Below, one piece after another: positions 53,869-62,077 of a stretch of 64,000 nt of DNA. The notes beneath the pieces were generated by a model. The model saw nothing but the letters and a program-made list of their open reading frames with translations. It made no database searches and was not told the DNA's origin. Source of the DNA: Acidobacteriota bacterium (GTDB taxonomy: Bacteria; Acidobacteriota; Blastocatellia; Pyrinomonadales; Pyrinomonadaceae); contig JAFDVK010000012.1 in assembly GCA_018269005.1 (NCBI GenBank), positions 434,001-498,000 of the forward strand, in the 5' to 3' direction. Within the stretch, counting starts at the first letter, position 1, and the number at the start of each line of letters is the position of its first letter. The position numbers and the translations under genes are program-made.

Positions 53869-56037
53869 ATGCACAGAGCATTTTTCTTTGCCGTCATTTT
53901 ACTTGCTGCGACATTAACGGTGTTCACGCAGGACGGCAATACATTGAAACTACACATTAAGAACAACGAAACACAGAAAGGCGTTGCCGCCGCGACCGTC
54001 TCCGTTCTCGGGACCGATCTGCAGGCGACCGCCGATCAGAACGGCAAGGCCGAGATCAAGGGAATTCCCAACGGCGAACAGGTGATCGAGATAGTTTCGC
54101 ACGGATACGAGAGGATCGAGCTAAAACTCAGTTTCCCTCTCGCGGATATGAGCGAACGGACGGTCTCAATGAAGATCACTTACGAAGCCGGCGAGGTTAC
54201 GGTCAGTTCGACTCGAACGGGCCGCGAGATCGAGGCCGAACCGACACGCGTCGAGGCGATCGACGAGGAAGAGGTCGACGAGAAGATCAACATGCGGCCC
54301 GCAAACGTATCGATGGTCCTGCACGAAAGCACAGGCATTCAGGTACAGCAAACCTCTGCAACGACGAATACGCAGAGCGTCCGGATCCAAGGCCTTGACG
54401 GCCGCTATACCCAGATCCTGAAGGACGGATTTCCGGCATACGGCGGATTTTCCGGCAGCCTCAGCGTGCTTGAGATCCCGCCGCTTGATCTCAAACAGGT
54501 CGAGGTCATCAAAGGACCGTCTGCAACGCTCTTCGGTGGAGACGCGATCGCCGGTGTCGTCAACTTCATCAGCAAAGTGCCGGAAGAAAGACCCGTAACG
54601 TCGTTGATCCTGAATCAGACGTCGGCACTTGGAACGGATTTTTCGATATTCAATTCAAGGAAGTTCGAAAAATTCGGCTACACGCTTCTTGGCTCGGTGA
54701 ATTATCAGCGTCCTTTCGATGTCGATAGGGATGACTTCACCGAACTGCCGTCGACAAAGGCGGTCAGCTTCAATCCGAAACTATTCTTTTATTTCGACAG
54801 CCGAACGACCTTGGCGATCGGAAATTCGACATCGTATCAAACACGTAAAGGCGGCGATATTTTTGTGCTGAAGGGGCAGTCCGACAGCTATCATCAATAC
54901 TTCGAACGGAACGGGTCCTTTCGCAACATTACGACAGTGAATTTCGATCACGTCTTCGGTGACGGCTCGCGTCTGAACGCAAAGCAGAGCCTTGCATTCT
55001 TCAGCCGCGATCTTACGACGCCGAACTACGCGTTCGGCGGGCGGCAATTCAACTTATTCACGGATGTGAGTTATTGGAAGGTGTTCGGCAAACACGCTTT
55101 GATCTTCGGCGGGAGCGCCGTCTATGACAGTTTTCGAGAACGTACGCCGGGGCTGTCCCGAAATGAGACGCGTTCGGCATTCGGCGCGTTCGTCCAGGAT
55201 ACTGTCGATCTTAACGAGCGAGTCTCGCTCGAGGCGGGCTTGCGTATCGAGAAGACGAAGGATTACGGGACGTTCGCGCTTCCGCGCGTGTCATTCTTGT
55301 TTCGGTTGACTGACAAACTCACTTCACGTGTCGGATTTGGAATGGGTTACAAAACGCCGACAATGTTCACTGAAGAAGCCGAACTGCTGCTTTTCCGCAA
55401 CGTGCTTCCAGTCGGTACCAACCTGAACGCCGAAAAGAGCAAAGGCGGCACGTTTGACCTGAACTATCGCGGCTCGATCAGCGAAAGGGTCTCGTATTCC
55501 GTCAACCAAATGTTCTTTTACACGGAGATCACTGACCCGATAATCCTACGGCCGAATGGCGCCGCAAGCTACGCTTTCAGCAATGCAGCGTCGCGGATCG
55601 TGAGCAAGGGTTTTGAGACGAATGCGAGATTCGAATACGGCATCGCAAAACTCTTTCTCGGCTATACCTTTACTGACGGCAAGGCAGGCTATCTGCCGGG
55701 TACACGCAAACTCACGCTCTTGCCGACGCATCGAGTGAATTCGTCGCTCGTCCTTGAGAAACACGAAAATTTTAAGGCGGGAGCCGAGCTATATTACGGC
55801 AGCCGGCAGACGCTCGATAACCGCAGCCTCACGCGAAACCTCGTCGAAGTCGGGCTCTTCGGCGAAAAGACTTTCGGCAAATTCAGCCTGTTTATCAACG
55901 CCGAGAATATCTTCGACCAACGCCAAGGCCGCTACGGCCAGGTCGTCTTTCCGCCGCACCAAAACCCGACATTTGCCGAGATCTACTCCCACACCGAAGG
56001 CCGCGTATTTAATGGAGGAATAAAGATCAGGCTGTAA
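53869..56037 (+). CDS. TonB-dependent outer-membrane receptor with N-terminal carboxypeptidase-regulatory domain
   Basis: A 722-residue receptor from ATG 53869 (GGAG 6 nt upstream; the 5' extension to 53809 is discarded). Signal peptide, then a carboxypeptidase-D regulatory-like beta domain (30-110), a plug domain with VQQTSATTNTQSVRIQGLDGRYTQ, VEVIKGPSATLFGGDAIAGVVNFI, and a 22-strand barrel ending in an aromatic-rich strand. It resembles receptors for siderophores, cobalamin or metal chelates. Its small neighbour has metal-binding Cys, which favours a metal ligand. The TonB box region is not obvious. Confidence 0.9.
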   Translation: MHRAFFFAVILLAATLTVFTQDGNTLKLHIKNNETQKGVAAATVSVLGTDLQATADQNGKAEIKGIPNGEQVIEIVSHGYERIELKLSFPLADMSERTVSMKITYEAGEVTVSSTRTGREIEAEPTRVEAIDEEEVDEKINMRPANVSMVLHESTGIQVQQTSATTNTQSVRIQGLDGRYTQILKDGFPAYGGFSGSLSVLEIPPLDLKQVEVIKGPSATLFGGDAIAGVVNFISKVPEERPVTSLILNQTSALGTDFSIFNSRKFEKFGYTLLGSVNYQRPFDVDRDDFTELPSTKAVSFNPKLFFYFDSRTTLAIGNSTSYQTRKGGDIFVLKGQSDSYHQYFERNGSFRNITTVNFDHVFGDGSRLNAKQSLAFFSRDLTTPNYAFGGRQFNLFTDVSYWKVFGKHALIFGGSAVYDSFRERTPGLSRNETRSAFGAFVQDTVDLNERVSLEAGLRIEKTKDYGTFALPRVSFLFRLTDKLTSRVGFGMGYKTPTMFTEEAELLLFRNVLPVGTNLNAEKSKGGTFDLNYRGSISERVSYSVNQMFFYTEITDPIILRPNGAASYAFSNAASRIVSKGFETNARFEYGIAKLFLGYTFTDGKAGYLPGTRKLTLLPTHRVNSSLVLEKHENFKAGAELYYGSRQTLDNRSLTRNLVEVGLFGEKTFGKFSLFINAENIFDQRQGRYGQVVFPPHQNPTFAEIYSHTEGRVFNGGIKIRL

Positions 56038-56048
56038 GCGGACGGAGC

Positions 56049-56065
56049 GCGGACAGTGCGTCCGC
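56049..56065. repeat. Dispersed hairpin repeat, copy 3 (short)
   Basis: GCGGAC-AGTGC-GTCCGC, 12 bp after the receptor stop. It matches the stem of the repeats at 1916 and 35421 but lacks the GTTCCGT tail. It could also act in termination, though there is no T-run. Confidence 0.5.
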
Positions 56066-56090
56066 CCTACTTTCAAAGGCCATGGGGAAA

Positions 56091-56318
56091 ATTAACCACA
56101 GATAAACGCAGATTCACACAGATCAAGACAACTCCACCTCAGATACTCTTATCTGCGTGAATCTGTGTTCATCCGCGGGTGAAACCTGCTTCTGCCATCC
56201 TTCGTTTCAGGGCGCAAATGAAATTAACCACAGATGAACACAAAATAGACACAGATACTAAAAAGACTTCCGGAAAATCTCTCATATGTGTTCATCTGTG
56301 TTCATCTGTGGTTGAAAC
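56091..56318. repeat. Two tandem long hairpins of CACAGATGAACAC-type words
   Basis: Element 1 (56091-56185) opens ATTAACCACAGATAAACGCA and closes ATCTGTGTTCATCCGCGGGT then GAAACC. Element 2 (56223-56318) opens ATTAACCACAGATGAACACA and closes TTCATCTGTGGTTGAAACC. The two halves of each are complementary word by word. They fill the whole 284-bp gap between the receptor gene and the convergent deoxyhypusine-synthase-like gene and may terminate transcription in both directions. Confidence 0.75.
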
Positions 56319-56321
56319 CGT

Positions 56322-57299
56322 TCACCAACCCAAGATATAAGCAAACATCAGCGGGGCGACGATGGAGGCATCGGATTCGACGATGTATTTGGGTGTGTCG
56401 GCGGCGAGTTTGCCCCAGGTGATCTTTTCATTGGGGACTGCGCCGGAGTATGAGCCATAGGACGTCGTCGAATCCGAGACCTGGCAAAAGTAGCCCCAAA
56501 CCGGCACGTTCTCACGCTGAAGGTCCTGATGCAGCATCGGGACGACGCATATCGGAAAATCGCCCGCGATGCCGCCGCCAATTTGATAAAAACCGATCGT
56601 AGAATCGTCCTTTGCGTTGTCGGTGTACCAATCGGCAAGGAACGTCATATATTCGATACCGGTGCGCACGGTGTGGACGTTTTTGATGTCGCCCGTTATG
56701 ACGTGGCCCGCAAACATATTGCCCATCGTCGAATCTTCCCAGCCCGGCACGACCATCGGCAAATTCTTTTCCATCGCCGCGTACATCCAACTGTCTTTCA
56801 GGTCGATCTGATAAAACTCTTCGAGCGAGCCATTGCTCAAGACCTGATACATAAACTCGTGCGGGAAGTATCGCTCGCCTTTCGCGTCGGCCTGCGTCCA
56901 GACATCGACCATCGCCTTTTCAAGCCGCCGCATTGCTTCCATCTCGGGGATGCACGTATCGGTCACGCGATTCATATGGCGGTCGAGCAGGGTTTGTTCG
57001 TCCTGCGGCGTCAGGTCGCGATAATGCGGCACGCGTTCGTAAAAATCGTGTGCGACGAGGTTGAAAAGGTCTTCCTCCAGATTCGCACCCGTGCACGAAA
57101 TGATCTGCACCTTGTCCTGCCGTATCATCTCTGCAAGGCTTAGGCCTAATTCCGCCGTGCTCATTGCCCCCGCAAGCGTGATCATCATCTTTCCGCCGCC
57201 CGCGAGATGCTTGGTATAACCCTCAGCCGCGTCAATCAACGCCGCCGAATTAAAATGCCGATAGTGATGCTTGAGGAACTCCGTTATATGTTTGCTCAT
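56322..57299 (-). CDS. Deoxyhypusine-synthase family protein
   Basis: A 325-residue DHS-like protein from ATG 57299. Family segments are GGGKMMITLAGAMSTAELG, CTGANLEEDLFNLVAHDFYERVP, PGWEDSTMGNMF, and DSTTSYGSYSGAVPNEKITWGK with the Lys expected to form the imine with the butylamine moiety. In eukaryotes and archaea DHS modifies eIF5A; most bacteria lack that protein, and homologues have been linked to homospermidine or related polyamine synthesis. Here a polyamine product is the better guess. A decayed second copy of its 5' end lies at 58750. Confidence 0.88.
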   Translation of the reverse strand: MSKHITEFLKHHYRHFNSAALIDAAEGYTKHLAGGGKMMITLAGAMSTAELGLSLAEMIRQDKVQIISCTGANLEEDLFNLVAHDFYERVPHYRDLTPQDEQTLLDRHMNRVTDTCIPEMEAMRRLEKAMVDVWTQADAKGERYFPHEFMYQVLSNGSLEEFYQIDLKDSWMYAAMEKNLPMVVPGWEDSTMGNMFAGHVITGDIKNVHTVRTGIEYMTFLADWYTDNAKDDSTIGFYQIGGGIAGDFPICVVPMLHQDLQRENVPVWGYFCQVSDSTTSYGSYSGAVPNEKITWGKLAADTPKYIVESDASIVAPLMFAYILGW

Positions 57300-57380
57300 T
57301 GTATCCAATGATATGACACGGATGCCGGAAACGCGACCGGTTAAGACAATGCATCCGTCGAACTCCGAAGCACCGATCTT

Positions 57381-58082
57381 TTAGCTCGTTCTCTTAGAAA
57401 TCGATCGGTCTGCAGGCCAGACGGCGTATCTTGCTAGAAAGGTTTCGACTCCGTCTCGAGCGCAGGCAACAATCTCTTTCTTAGGTGGGACCGTGCCAGT
57501 AAGGATCGCCCGATCAAGGTGCTCCCCTGCGATGAGATAGGCGAATTGTGCAGCTGCTCGTTTCGGCTGGCTGATACGCAGCAGTTCTATTCTCGCAAGC
57601 CGCTCAAACCCCTTGGAAAGAGCCGCTATCACTTGGCCTGGTGCGGCATCAAAATACTCGCTTGCCATAGCAGGAAACGTCCGTATCTCCCCGATCAAAA
57701 GGCGTCTAATCGCCACGACCTCGATCCGAATAATGCTTAACGCAAGCTCGTCGGCAAGGTCGTAGAAGGTCCGCTCAAGCAGATCGCAGGAAGTCACGAC
57801 GCTGAACCTATCTTCCAGCCCACGAGCGAAGTTGCCCGCGAATTTCATAATGTCATGGACAGCGTGCTTAAAGATCGTTTCCTTGTCCGGATAATTGTTA
57901 TATAGAGTTCGCTTTGTAAGCCCGGCGGCGGCTGCGATTTCATCCATGGTCGTTCCCGCATAACCTTGATCAAGGAAAAGGCTTCGGGCTGCGTCGAGCG
58001 TAGCCTCTCTCGAACGTACAACGCGCGGATCACGATCACGACGCGTTTCATCAGGAAATCCTTTAGAAGATATTGCACTCAT
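57381..58082 (-). CDS. TetR-family repressor
   Basis: A 233-residue regulator from ATG 58082 (MSAISSKGF). The HTH (about 30-75) reads ATLDAARSLFLDQGYAGTTMDEIAAAAGLTKRTLYNNYPDKETIF, with the C-terminal ligand and dimer part following (TetR_C type, LIGEIRTFPAMASEYF). It is divergent from DUF998 with only 28 bp between starts, so it very likely represses both that gene and itself. The ligand is unknown. Confidence 0.9.
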   Translation of the reverse strand: MSAISSKGFPDETRRDRDPRVVRSREATLDAARSLFLDQGYAGTTMDEIAAAAGLTKRTLYNNYPDKETIFKHAVHDIMKFAGNFARGLEDRFSVVTSCDLLERTFYDLADELALSIIRIEVVAIRRLLIGEIRTFPAMASEYFDAAPGQVIAALSKGFERLARIELLRISQPKRAAAQFAYLIAGEHLDRAILTGTVPPKKEIVACARDGVETFLARYAVWPADRSISKRTS

Positions 58083-58110
58083 TAGTATAATAATATAGCA
58101 TTGTGGGACT
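58083..58110. promoter_or_regulatory. 28-bp shared promoter of tetR and DUF998
   Basis: The strip ATTAGTATAATAATATAGC holds TATAAT-type boxes on both strands (TATAAT rightward; TATTAT and TATACT leftward). With so little room, both transcripts must begin close to or at their start codons and the -35 boxes lie inside the opposite genes. Confidence 0.5.
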
Positions 58111-58755
58111 ATGAACAAATTCGCTGCCGTAACCCGCTCCTTGTTAGGCTGGGGAATCGTCGTTGGGCCATTCTATTTGATATTGGGAGTTGCCCAAGGC
58201 TTGCTTCGTGACGGATTCGATTTCTCTCGACACGCATTGAGCCACCTTGCCAATGGACCATGGGGGTTAGTTCAGACAGTGAATTTTATACTTTCCGGGT
58301 TAATGGTGATCGCGGCCGCGATCGGCATCGCTCGCGTCGTCGGTAAGAAATGCGTAATGGCCTGGTTCCTTGTCGTCTTCGGAGCGGGAATGCTCTTAGC
58401 CGCATTTTTTCCAGCTGATCCCGTTGATGGCTTTCCGCCCGGGACTCCCGTCGGGACGCCAACGTCGATCAGCACGACGGGACTACTACATTTTGCCGTC
58501 GCCGGAATCGGGTTCATCGCTCTTATGGTGAGCTGCTTCGTCTCGTCCGTTACGTTCAAACGTCTGGGAGAGCGGTACCTTTCATGGCTGTCACTTGGTG
58601 CCGGGACCGTCATTGTTCTCGGTTTCTTCGGAGGGCCGGCACTTGGCGGGTCGGGTATTGTCGGGATCTGGGTGGCCGTGGTTACGGGCTGGATCTGGCT
58701 GGGCGTTGTATCCTGGCGCACGTACCAAATATCGCCGGATCCGAATTGCGAATGA
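58111..58755 (+). CDS. DUF998-family membrane protein
   Basis: A 214-residue protein with about six transmembrane helices (for example GIVVGPFYLILGVAQGLL, FILSGLMVIAAAIGIARVV, MAWFLVVFGAGMLLAAFFP). RHALSHLANGPWGLVQ and FPADPVDGFPPGTP are typical DUF998 motifs. Its function is unknown. It shares a 28-bp promoter strip with tetR, so it is probably inducible by the TetR ligand. Its stop codon abuts the deoxyhypusine-synthase pseudogene, suggesting that tetR and DUF998 came in with, or landed between, the duplicated copies. Confidence 0.88.
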   Translation: MNKFAAVTRSLLGWGIVVGPFYLILGVAQGLLRDGFDFSRHALSHLANGPWGLVQTVNFILSGLMVIAAAIGIARVVGKKCVMAWFLVVFGAGMLLAAFFPADPVDGFPPGTPVGTPTSISTTGLLHFAVAGIGFIALMVSCFVSSVTFKRLGERYLSWLSLGAGTVIVLGFFGGPALGGSGIVGIWVAVVTGWIWLGVVSWRTYQISPDPNCE

Positions 58756-58948
58756 TTTGATCATATCCTGACTCATCATCTACGCATGACTTAAGCCAAG
58801 CTCCGCCGTGCTCATTGCCCCTGCAAGCGTGATCATCAACTTCCCGCCGCAGTGAGATGCTTGGTATAACCCTCAGCCGCGTCTATCAACGCCGCCGAAT
58901 TTAAATGCCGATAGTGGTGCTTGATGAATTCTGTGATCTGTCCGTTCA
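58750..58948 (-). pseudogene. Decayed 5' fragment of a second deoxyhypusine-synthase-like gene
   Basis: Reading leftward from 58948 it gives ITEFIKHHYRHLNSAALIDA and onward, like the intact gene, with GYTKHL conserved. A one-base loss then causes a frameshift to TGA at the GGGK segment. Homology continues weakly in another frame (GCAATGAGCACGGCGGAG is preserved) to about 58750, where the DUF998 stop begins. DNA identity over the first 120 bp is high, so the duplication is not ancient. Confidence 0.85.
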
Positions 58949-59006
58949 TTACTGACAATAATAATGTCTTGCTGAAAAAATGCGAAGGGGTTAAAGTTAC
59001 CAACTA

Positions 59007-59231
59007 ATGAAATGTGCAGTTTGCAGCAGCGGCGATCTGACTCCGCCATACGATTACGCCTCGTTTGAAAATCATGTCCGCATCAAAGGCGCTGGTTCCG
59101 GCGGATGGCTCGGAAAAAAAGACATTGTCATTAAGCCCACAAAAGCGAGGATCTGCCGCAGCTGCGGCCATGTGATGCTTTTTGTCGTTCTTGGGGACCT
59201 GCGGCAGCTAAGAAATCCTGGTGACGGATGA
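59007..59231 (+). CDS. Small zinc-ribbon-like protein
   Basis: A 74-residue protein with two Cys pairs, CAVC near the N-terminus and CRSC at about 50-53, spaced like a zinc ribbon. Between them are GAGSGGWLGKKDIVIKPTKA, and the C-terminus is hydrophobic (HVMLFVVLGDL). I do not recognise a specific family. It lies alone, 59 bp past the pseudogene and 114 bp before a membrane protein gene on the same strand. Confidence 0.6.
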   Translation: MKCAVCSSGDLTPPYDYASFENHVRIKGAGSGGWLGKKDIVIKPTKARICRSCGHVMLFVVLGDLRQLRNPGDG

Positions 59232-59344
59232 GTTCCATTGGCCGTCTTGCCCACTTCGCGAAAAAGCCATAAGCTCGTCGACATTCGCACCTACTGCTTC
59301 ACGGCAAGGCAGGGTTTTATCGTTGAACCGCACCGCTGCTGACC

Positions 59345-59800
59345 ATGTACTTTTTCGTTGTCATTACATTCATGCTCGTTCTGCCGGTCGGCTCGATCGG
59401 GTTGAGCGCTGCTAGTGGCGATGTTTTGTCTTTCGCACTTGTGGCAAAGTGGTTCGTTATTTGGTCCGTTGGCGCGCGGCTGTCGCTGGCGGGCATCAGG
59501 CAGATCGTCCAACCCCGCTACACGGCAGAGGTCATACTTTCCCTCAAACATGAAGAGTCACAAGTGCTCGTCAGGGAGATTGGGTTTGGCAACCTTGCGA
59601 TCGGAATTGCGGGCCTTGCCAGCTGGCTGTTTCCCGCTTGGGTGATGGCCGCGGCTCTTGCCGGTGCGATCTTCTACTGCCTTGCCGGTTTCAATCACCT
59701 GCTTCAGCCGCACCGCGGCAAGTTGGAGAACGTAGCAATGATCTCTGATCTCTTTGTCGGTTTCGTTCTGGCAACGGCATATGCCGGCGCTATAGGATGA
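59345..59800 (+). CDS. DUF6790-like small membrane protein
   Basis: A 151-residue protein with four predicted transmembrane helices (YFFVVITFMLVLPVGSIGL, WFVIWSVGARLSLAGI, LAIGIAGLASWLFPAWVMAA, ISDLFVGFVLATAYAGAIG). SLKHEESQVLVREIGFGNLAIG and FNHLLQPHRGKLENVAMISD fit the DUF6790 family. Function unknown. It is followed by a decayed vapB on the other strand. Confidence 0.75.
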   Translation: MYFFVVITFMLVLPVGSIGLSAASGDVLSFALVAKWFVIWSVGARLSLAGIRQIVQPRYTAEVILSLKHEESQVLVREIGFGNLAIGIAGLASWLFPAWVMAAALAGAIFYCLAGFNHLLQPHRGKLENVAMISDLFVGFVLATAYAGAIG

Positions 59801-59816
59801 CCGGCGGAGTTCAGAT

Positions 59817-59981
59817 CCGGGCTAAGGCCGCCGCCGCGGAGGCTCTTCGCAAGCCGTTCCTGCCGTTTTCGACGCAGAAGCGTTTCCAGGCCGAGTTCCA
59901 CGACCTCGCGTTTTGTTTTCAGCCCGGTGGCTTTGAGCGTCTTTAATCAGCCTTTTCGTCTATATCGATATTTGTACGCAA
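59817..59981 (-). pseudogene. Decayed vapB antitoxin gene
   Basis: The leftward reading starts TTG with RTNIDIDEK, the usual VapB opening, then breaks: one extra base after the Lys codon, and two bases lost after the following LIKD. The C-terminal part is in another frame and reads LKATGLKTKREVVELGLETL then LRRKRQERLAKSLRGGGL, the unmistakable VapB end. It runs on past the normal stop without a vapC after it. The toxin gene is missing. Confidence 0.8.
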
Positions 59982-60010
59982 TGTGTATAAACTGCCTCTG
60001 TTATACACAT
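59981..60010. promoter_or_regulatory. Perfect inverted repeat, candidate VapBC operator
   Basis: ATGTGTATAA (59981-59990) and TTATACACAT (60001-60010) are exact reverse complements with a 10-bp spacer, one helical turn apart centre to centre. It begins at the start codon of the dead vapB and includes TATAA-type -10 sequence, as VapB operators do. It remains intact although the gene has decayed. Confidence 0.6.
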
Positions 60011-60101
60011 CGTGTTTGCACTCGTCGCACGTGTCAAAGATAGGTCCGATTGTTCCTTTTCAGACGAACCGTGAGAATATTACTCACTTGGGGGGACGGT
60101 C

Positions 60102-60644
60102 ATGATAAAGTGTTCGGTATTTTGCGGAGCGAGTGTTGATGGGTTCATCGCGGGTGAGGGCGGGGACATAGAGTGGCTGCACCGCCCTGAGTACGAGACG
60201 AGTGAGGCTTTCGGCCTTACGTACGACGGATTCATCGCCTCGGTGGACACTGTCGTCATCGGTCGGCACACTTTCGAAAAGGTGTTGAGTTTCGGGAGTT
60301 GGCTTTACAAAATACCGGTCGTCGTACTTTCTTCGACGCTCCGTCAACTGCCCGAGAACCTTAAGGGTAAAGCCAGGCTCTTGTCCGCATCGCCCAAAGA
60401 GATCGTCGAGCAGCTCTCCGCCGAAGGCAAGCGGCATTTGTACGTTGACGGCGGCATTACGATCCAGAGGTTCTTAAAAGCCGGGCTTATCGATGAGATC
60501 ACGATCACCCTGCTACCGACTGTCCTCGGGACGGGAATTCCGCTCTTCGGCTCCGTCGGCGTCGAACGCCGCTTGAAACTGATCGAGACAGCCTCAGCAA
60601 ATAACGGCTTCGTCCAGGTAAGGTATTCCGTTGAGAAGGCGTAG
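60102..60644 (+). CDS. RibD C-terminal/dihydrofolate-reductase-family protein
   Basis: A 180-residue stand-alone RibD_C/DHFR-fold protein. The opening CSVFCGASVDGFIAGEGGDIEWL, VVIGRHTFEKVLSFG and the NADPH loop LYVDGGITIQRFL are typical, as is DEITITLLPTVLGTGIPLF. These YyaP/YwjB-like proteins reduce pteridine- or pyrimidine-type compounds; the exact substrate is unknown. A strong GGGGGGAC site lies 5 nt before the ATG. It is the first of a row of small rightward genes (methyltransferase, unknown, NTF2-like, VOC) that may be independently expressed. Confidence 0.88.
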   Translation: MIKCSVFCGASVDGFIAGEGGDIEWLHRPEYETSEAFGLTYDGFIASVDTVVIGRHTFEKVLSFGSWLYKIPVVVLSSTLRQLPENLKGKARLLSASPKEIVEQLSAEGKRHLYVDGGITIQRFLKAGLIDEITITLLPTVLGTGIPLFGSVGVERRLKLIETASANNGFVQVRYSVEKA

Positions 60645-60689
60645 AGTTTTATGTCGGGTAACTTTGGCTAATCGTAGAAGGACCTAACG

Positions 60690-61493
60690 ATGGACCGCGA
60701 GCATATTTCTGATAGTTGGGAACGCGGCAGCCCGTATGAGCAGTACGTCGGCCGCTGGAGTCGTCAGATCGCACCGCTTTTTCTCTCATGGCTGAACATC
60801 CCGAATGGACGGCGATGGCTTGACGTTGGATGCGGCACTGGGGCACTTTGTGCGTCGATAGTGGACCATTGTTCTCCGACTGAAGTGACAGGCATAGAAC
60901 CGTCGGATGGATTCCTGAGGTTGGCGCGAGAGAATCTCGCGGACCGGGTAGTGCTTCACCAAGGCAATGCTGCATCGATCCCTCTTAGTGACGCATCGGT
61001 CGATGCCGTGGTCTGCGGACTGGTACTGAACTTCGTTCCGGATCAACTCGGCGCACTTCGCGAATTCGTGCGCGTGACGTGCGAGAGCGGAACGATCGCG
61101 GCCTATGTCTGGGATTACGCGGGAAAGATGGAGCTGATGCGATATTTTTGGGATTCAGCGGTCGAACTCGACCCAAACGCTCGAGCACTAGACGAGGGCG
61201 AGCGATTCCCTCTCTGCCATCCGGAGGCACTCGAATCTCTTTTTGTCGGCGGCGGGCTTGCGAGTGTTGAGGTCAAGCCGATCGACATTGCGACGCCTTT
61301 CGCAAATTTCGATGAATACTGGCAGCCGTTCCTAGGCGGCCAAGGGCCGGCGCCAGCCTACGCCATGTCCCTCGATGAGAGAGCCAGGGAGCGTTTGCGG
61401 GATCGCACAAGAGAGACCCTTCCGATCGCTGCTGACGGCACGATCTTGCTGACTGCTCGCTCGTGGGCGGCTCGTGGTACGGTTGCACTGTAA
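60690..61493 (+). CDS. Class I SAM methyltransferase
   Basis: A 267-residue methyltransferase. Motif I is WLDVGCGTGALC, the acidic loop VTGIEPSDGFL, motif IV AVVCGLVLNFVPD, with FVRVTCESGTIAAYVWDYAGKMELMRYFWD after it. The segment resembles ubiE/Coq5-type or small-molecule methyltransferases (Methyltransf_25). The start has a weak ribosome site. It lies 45 bp after the RibD-like gene on the same strand. The substrate is not known. Confidence 0.88.
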   Translation: MDREHISDSWERGSPYEQYVGRWSRQIAPLFLSWLNIPNGRRWLDVGCGTGALCASIVDHCSPTEVTGIEPSDGFLRLARENLADRVVLHQGNAASIPLSDASVDAVVCGLVLNFVPDQLGALREFVRVTCESGTIAAYVWDYAGKMELMRYFWDSAVELDPNARALDEGERFPLCHPEALESLFVGGGLASVEVKPIDIATPFANFDEYWQPFLGGQGPAPAYAMSLDERARERLRDRTRETLPIAADGTILLTARSWAARGTVAL

Positions 61494-61573
61494 GACGACG
61501 TTGGGCTTTGCCGCCACGTGCGATGATAGGCTAACCAGATAGAACGTGAGAATATAACCCGCGAGGTGACAAA

Positions 61574-62044
61574 ATGAACGAAAATGGATCGACCCCACCG
61601 GAACTGAGCTTGGAAGAACAATTCATGCTTGAACCAAAAAGCGAGGGATCGCTGTCTCTCTTTGTTGCGAATGAAGACGGCAACCGCTATATCGGTTGGG
61701 ACCTAAACCCGGAAGACATTGAGGCGCTCTATTTCGAGGGCATTGGCGTGCCGCGTTGGGAGAGCCTCACAGCCGAAACCGTGGAAGAACAGACCGCGAT
61801 CTACTGGGAGCGCTTCAACGAACGCATGGATAAGTTTCCGCTTCTGGGGCGCACACGTGATACTGACGTGGACGTTGATTATACTTCCGCCGAGGTGCCG
61901 CCGCTTATGGCAGAATGTGAAAGCATTGCAGCCGCAACGTCGAACGCAAAAGCTCTCCGTGCCCTTCAAAAGTTACTGCTCGCCGCCGGGCGTGTGGCCA
62001 CATTGGATGCCGGACTCAACTTAAAGCCGAGTCATTCGAGGTAA
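61574..62044 (+). CDS. Protein of unknown function
   Basis: A 156-residue acidic soluble protein (MNENGSTPPELSLEEQFMLEPK). The first 90 residues are beta and loop (LFVANEDGNRYIGWDLNPEDIEALYFEGIG) and the last third is helical (LMAECESIAAATSNAKALRALQKLLLAAG). No known family comes to mind. A GAGGTG site lies before the ATG. Coding character is normal, and it sits in a rightward series of small genes. Confidence 0.65.
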   Translation: MNENGSTPPELSLEEQFMLEPKSEGSLSLFVANEDGNRYIGWDLNPEDIEALYFEGIGVPRWESLTAETVEEQTAIYWERFNERMDKFPLLGRTRDTDVDVDYTSAEVPPLMAECESIAAATSNAKALRALQKLLLAAGRVATLDAGLNLKPSHSR

Positions 62045-62077
62045 CCGGATCGCCTTGATCGGTAATACTTTTTCCAA

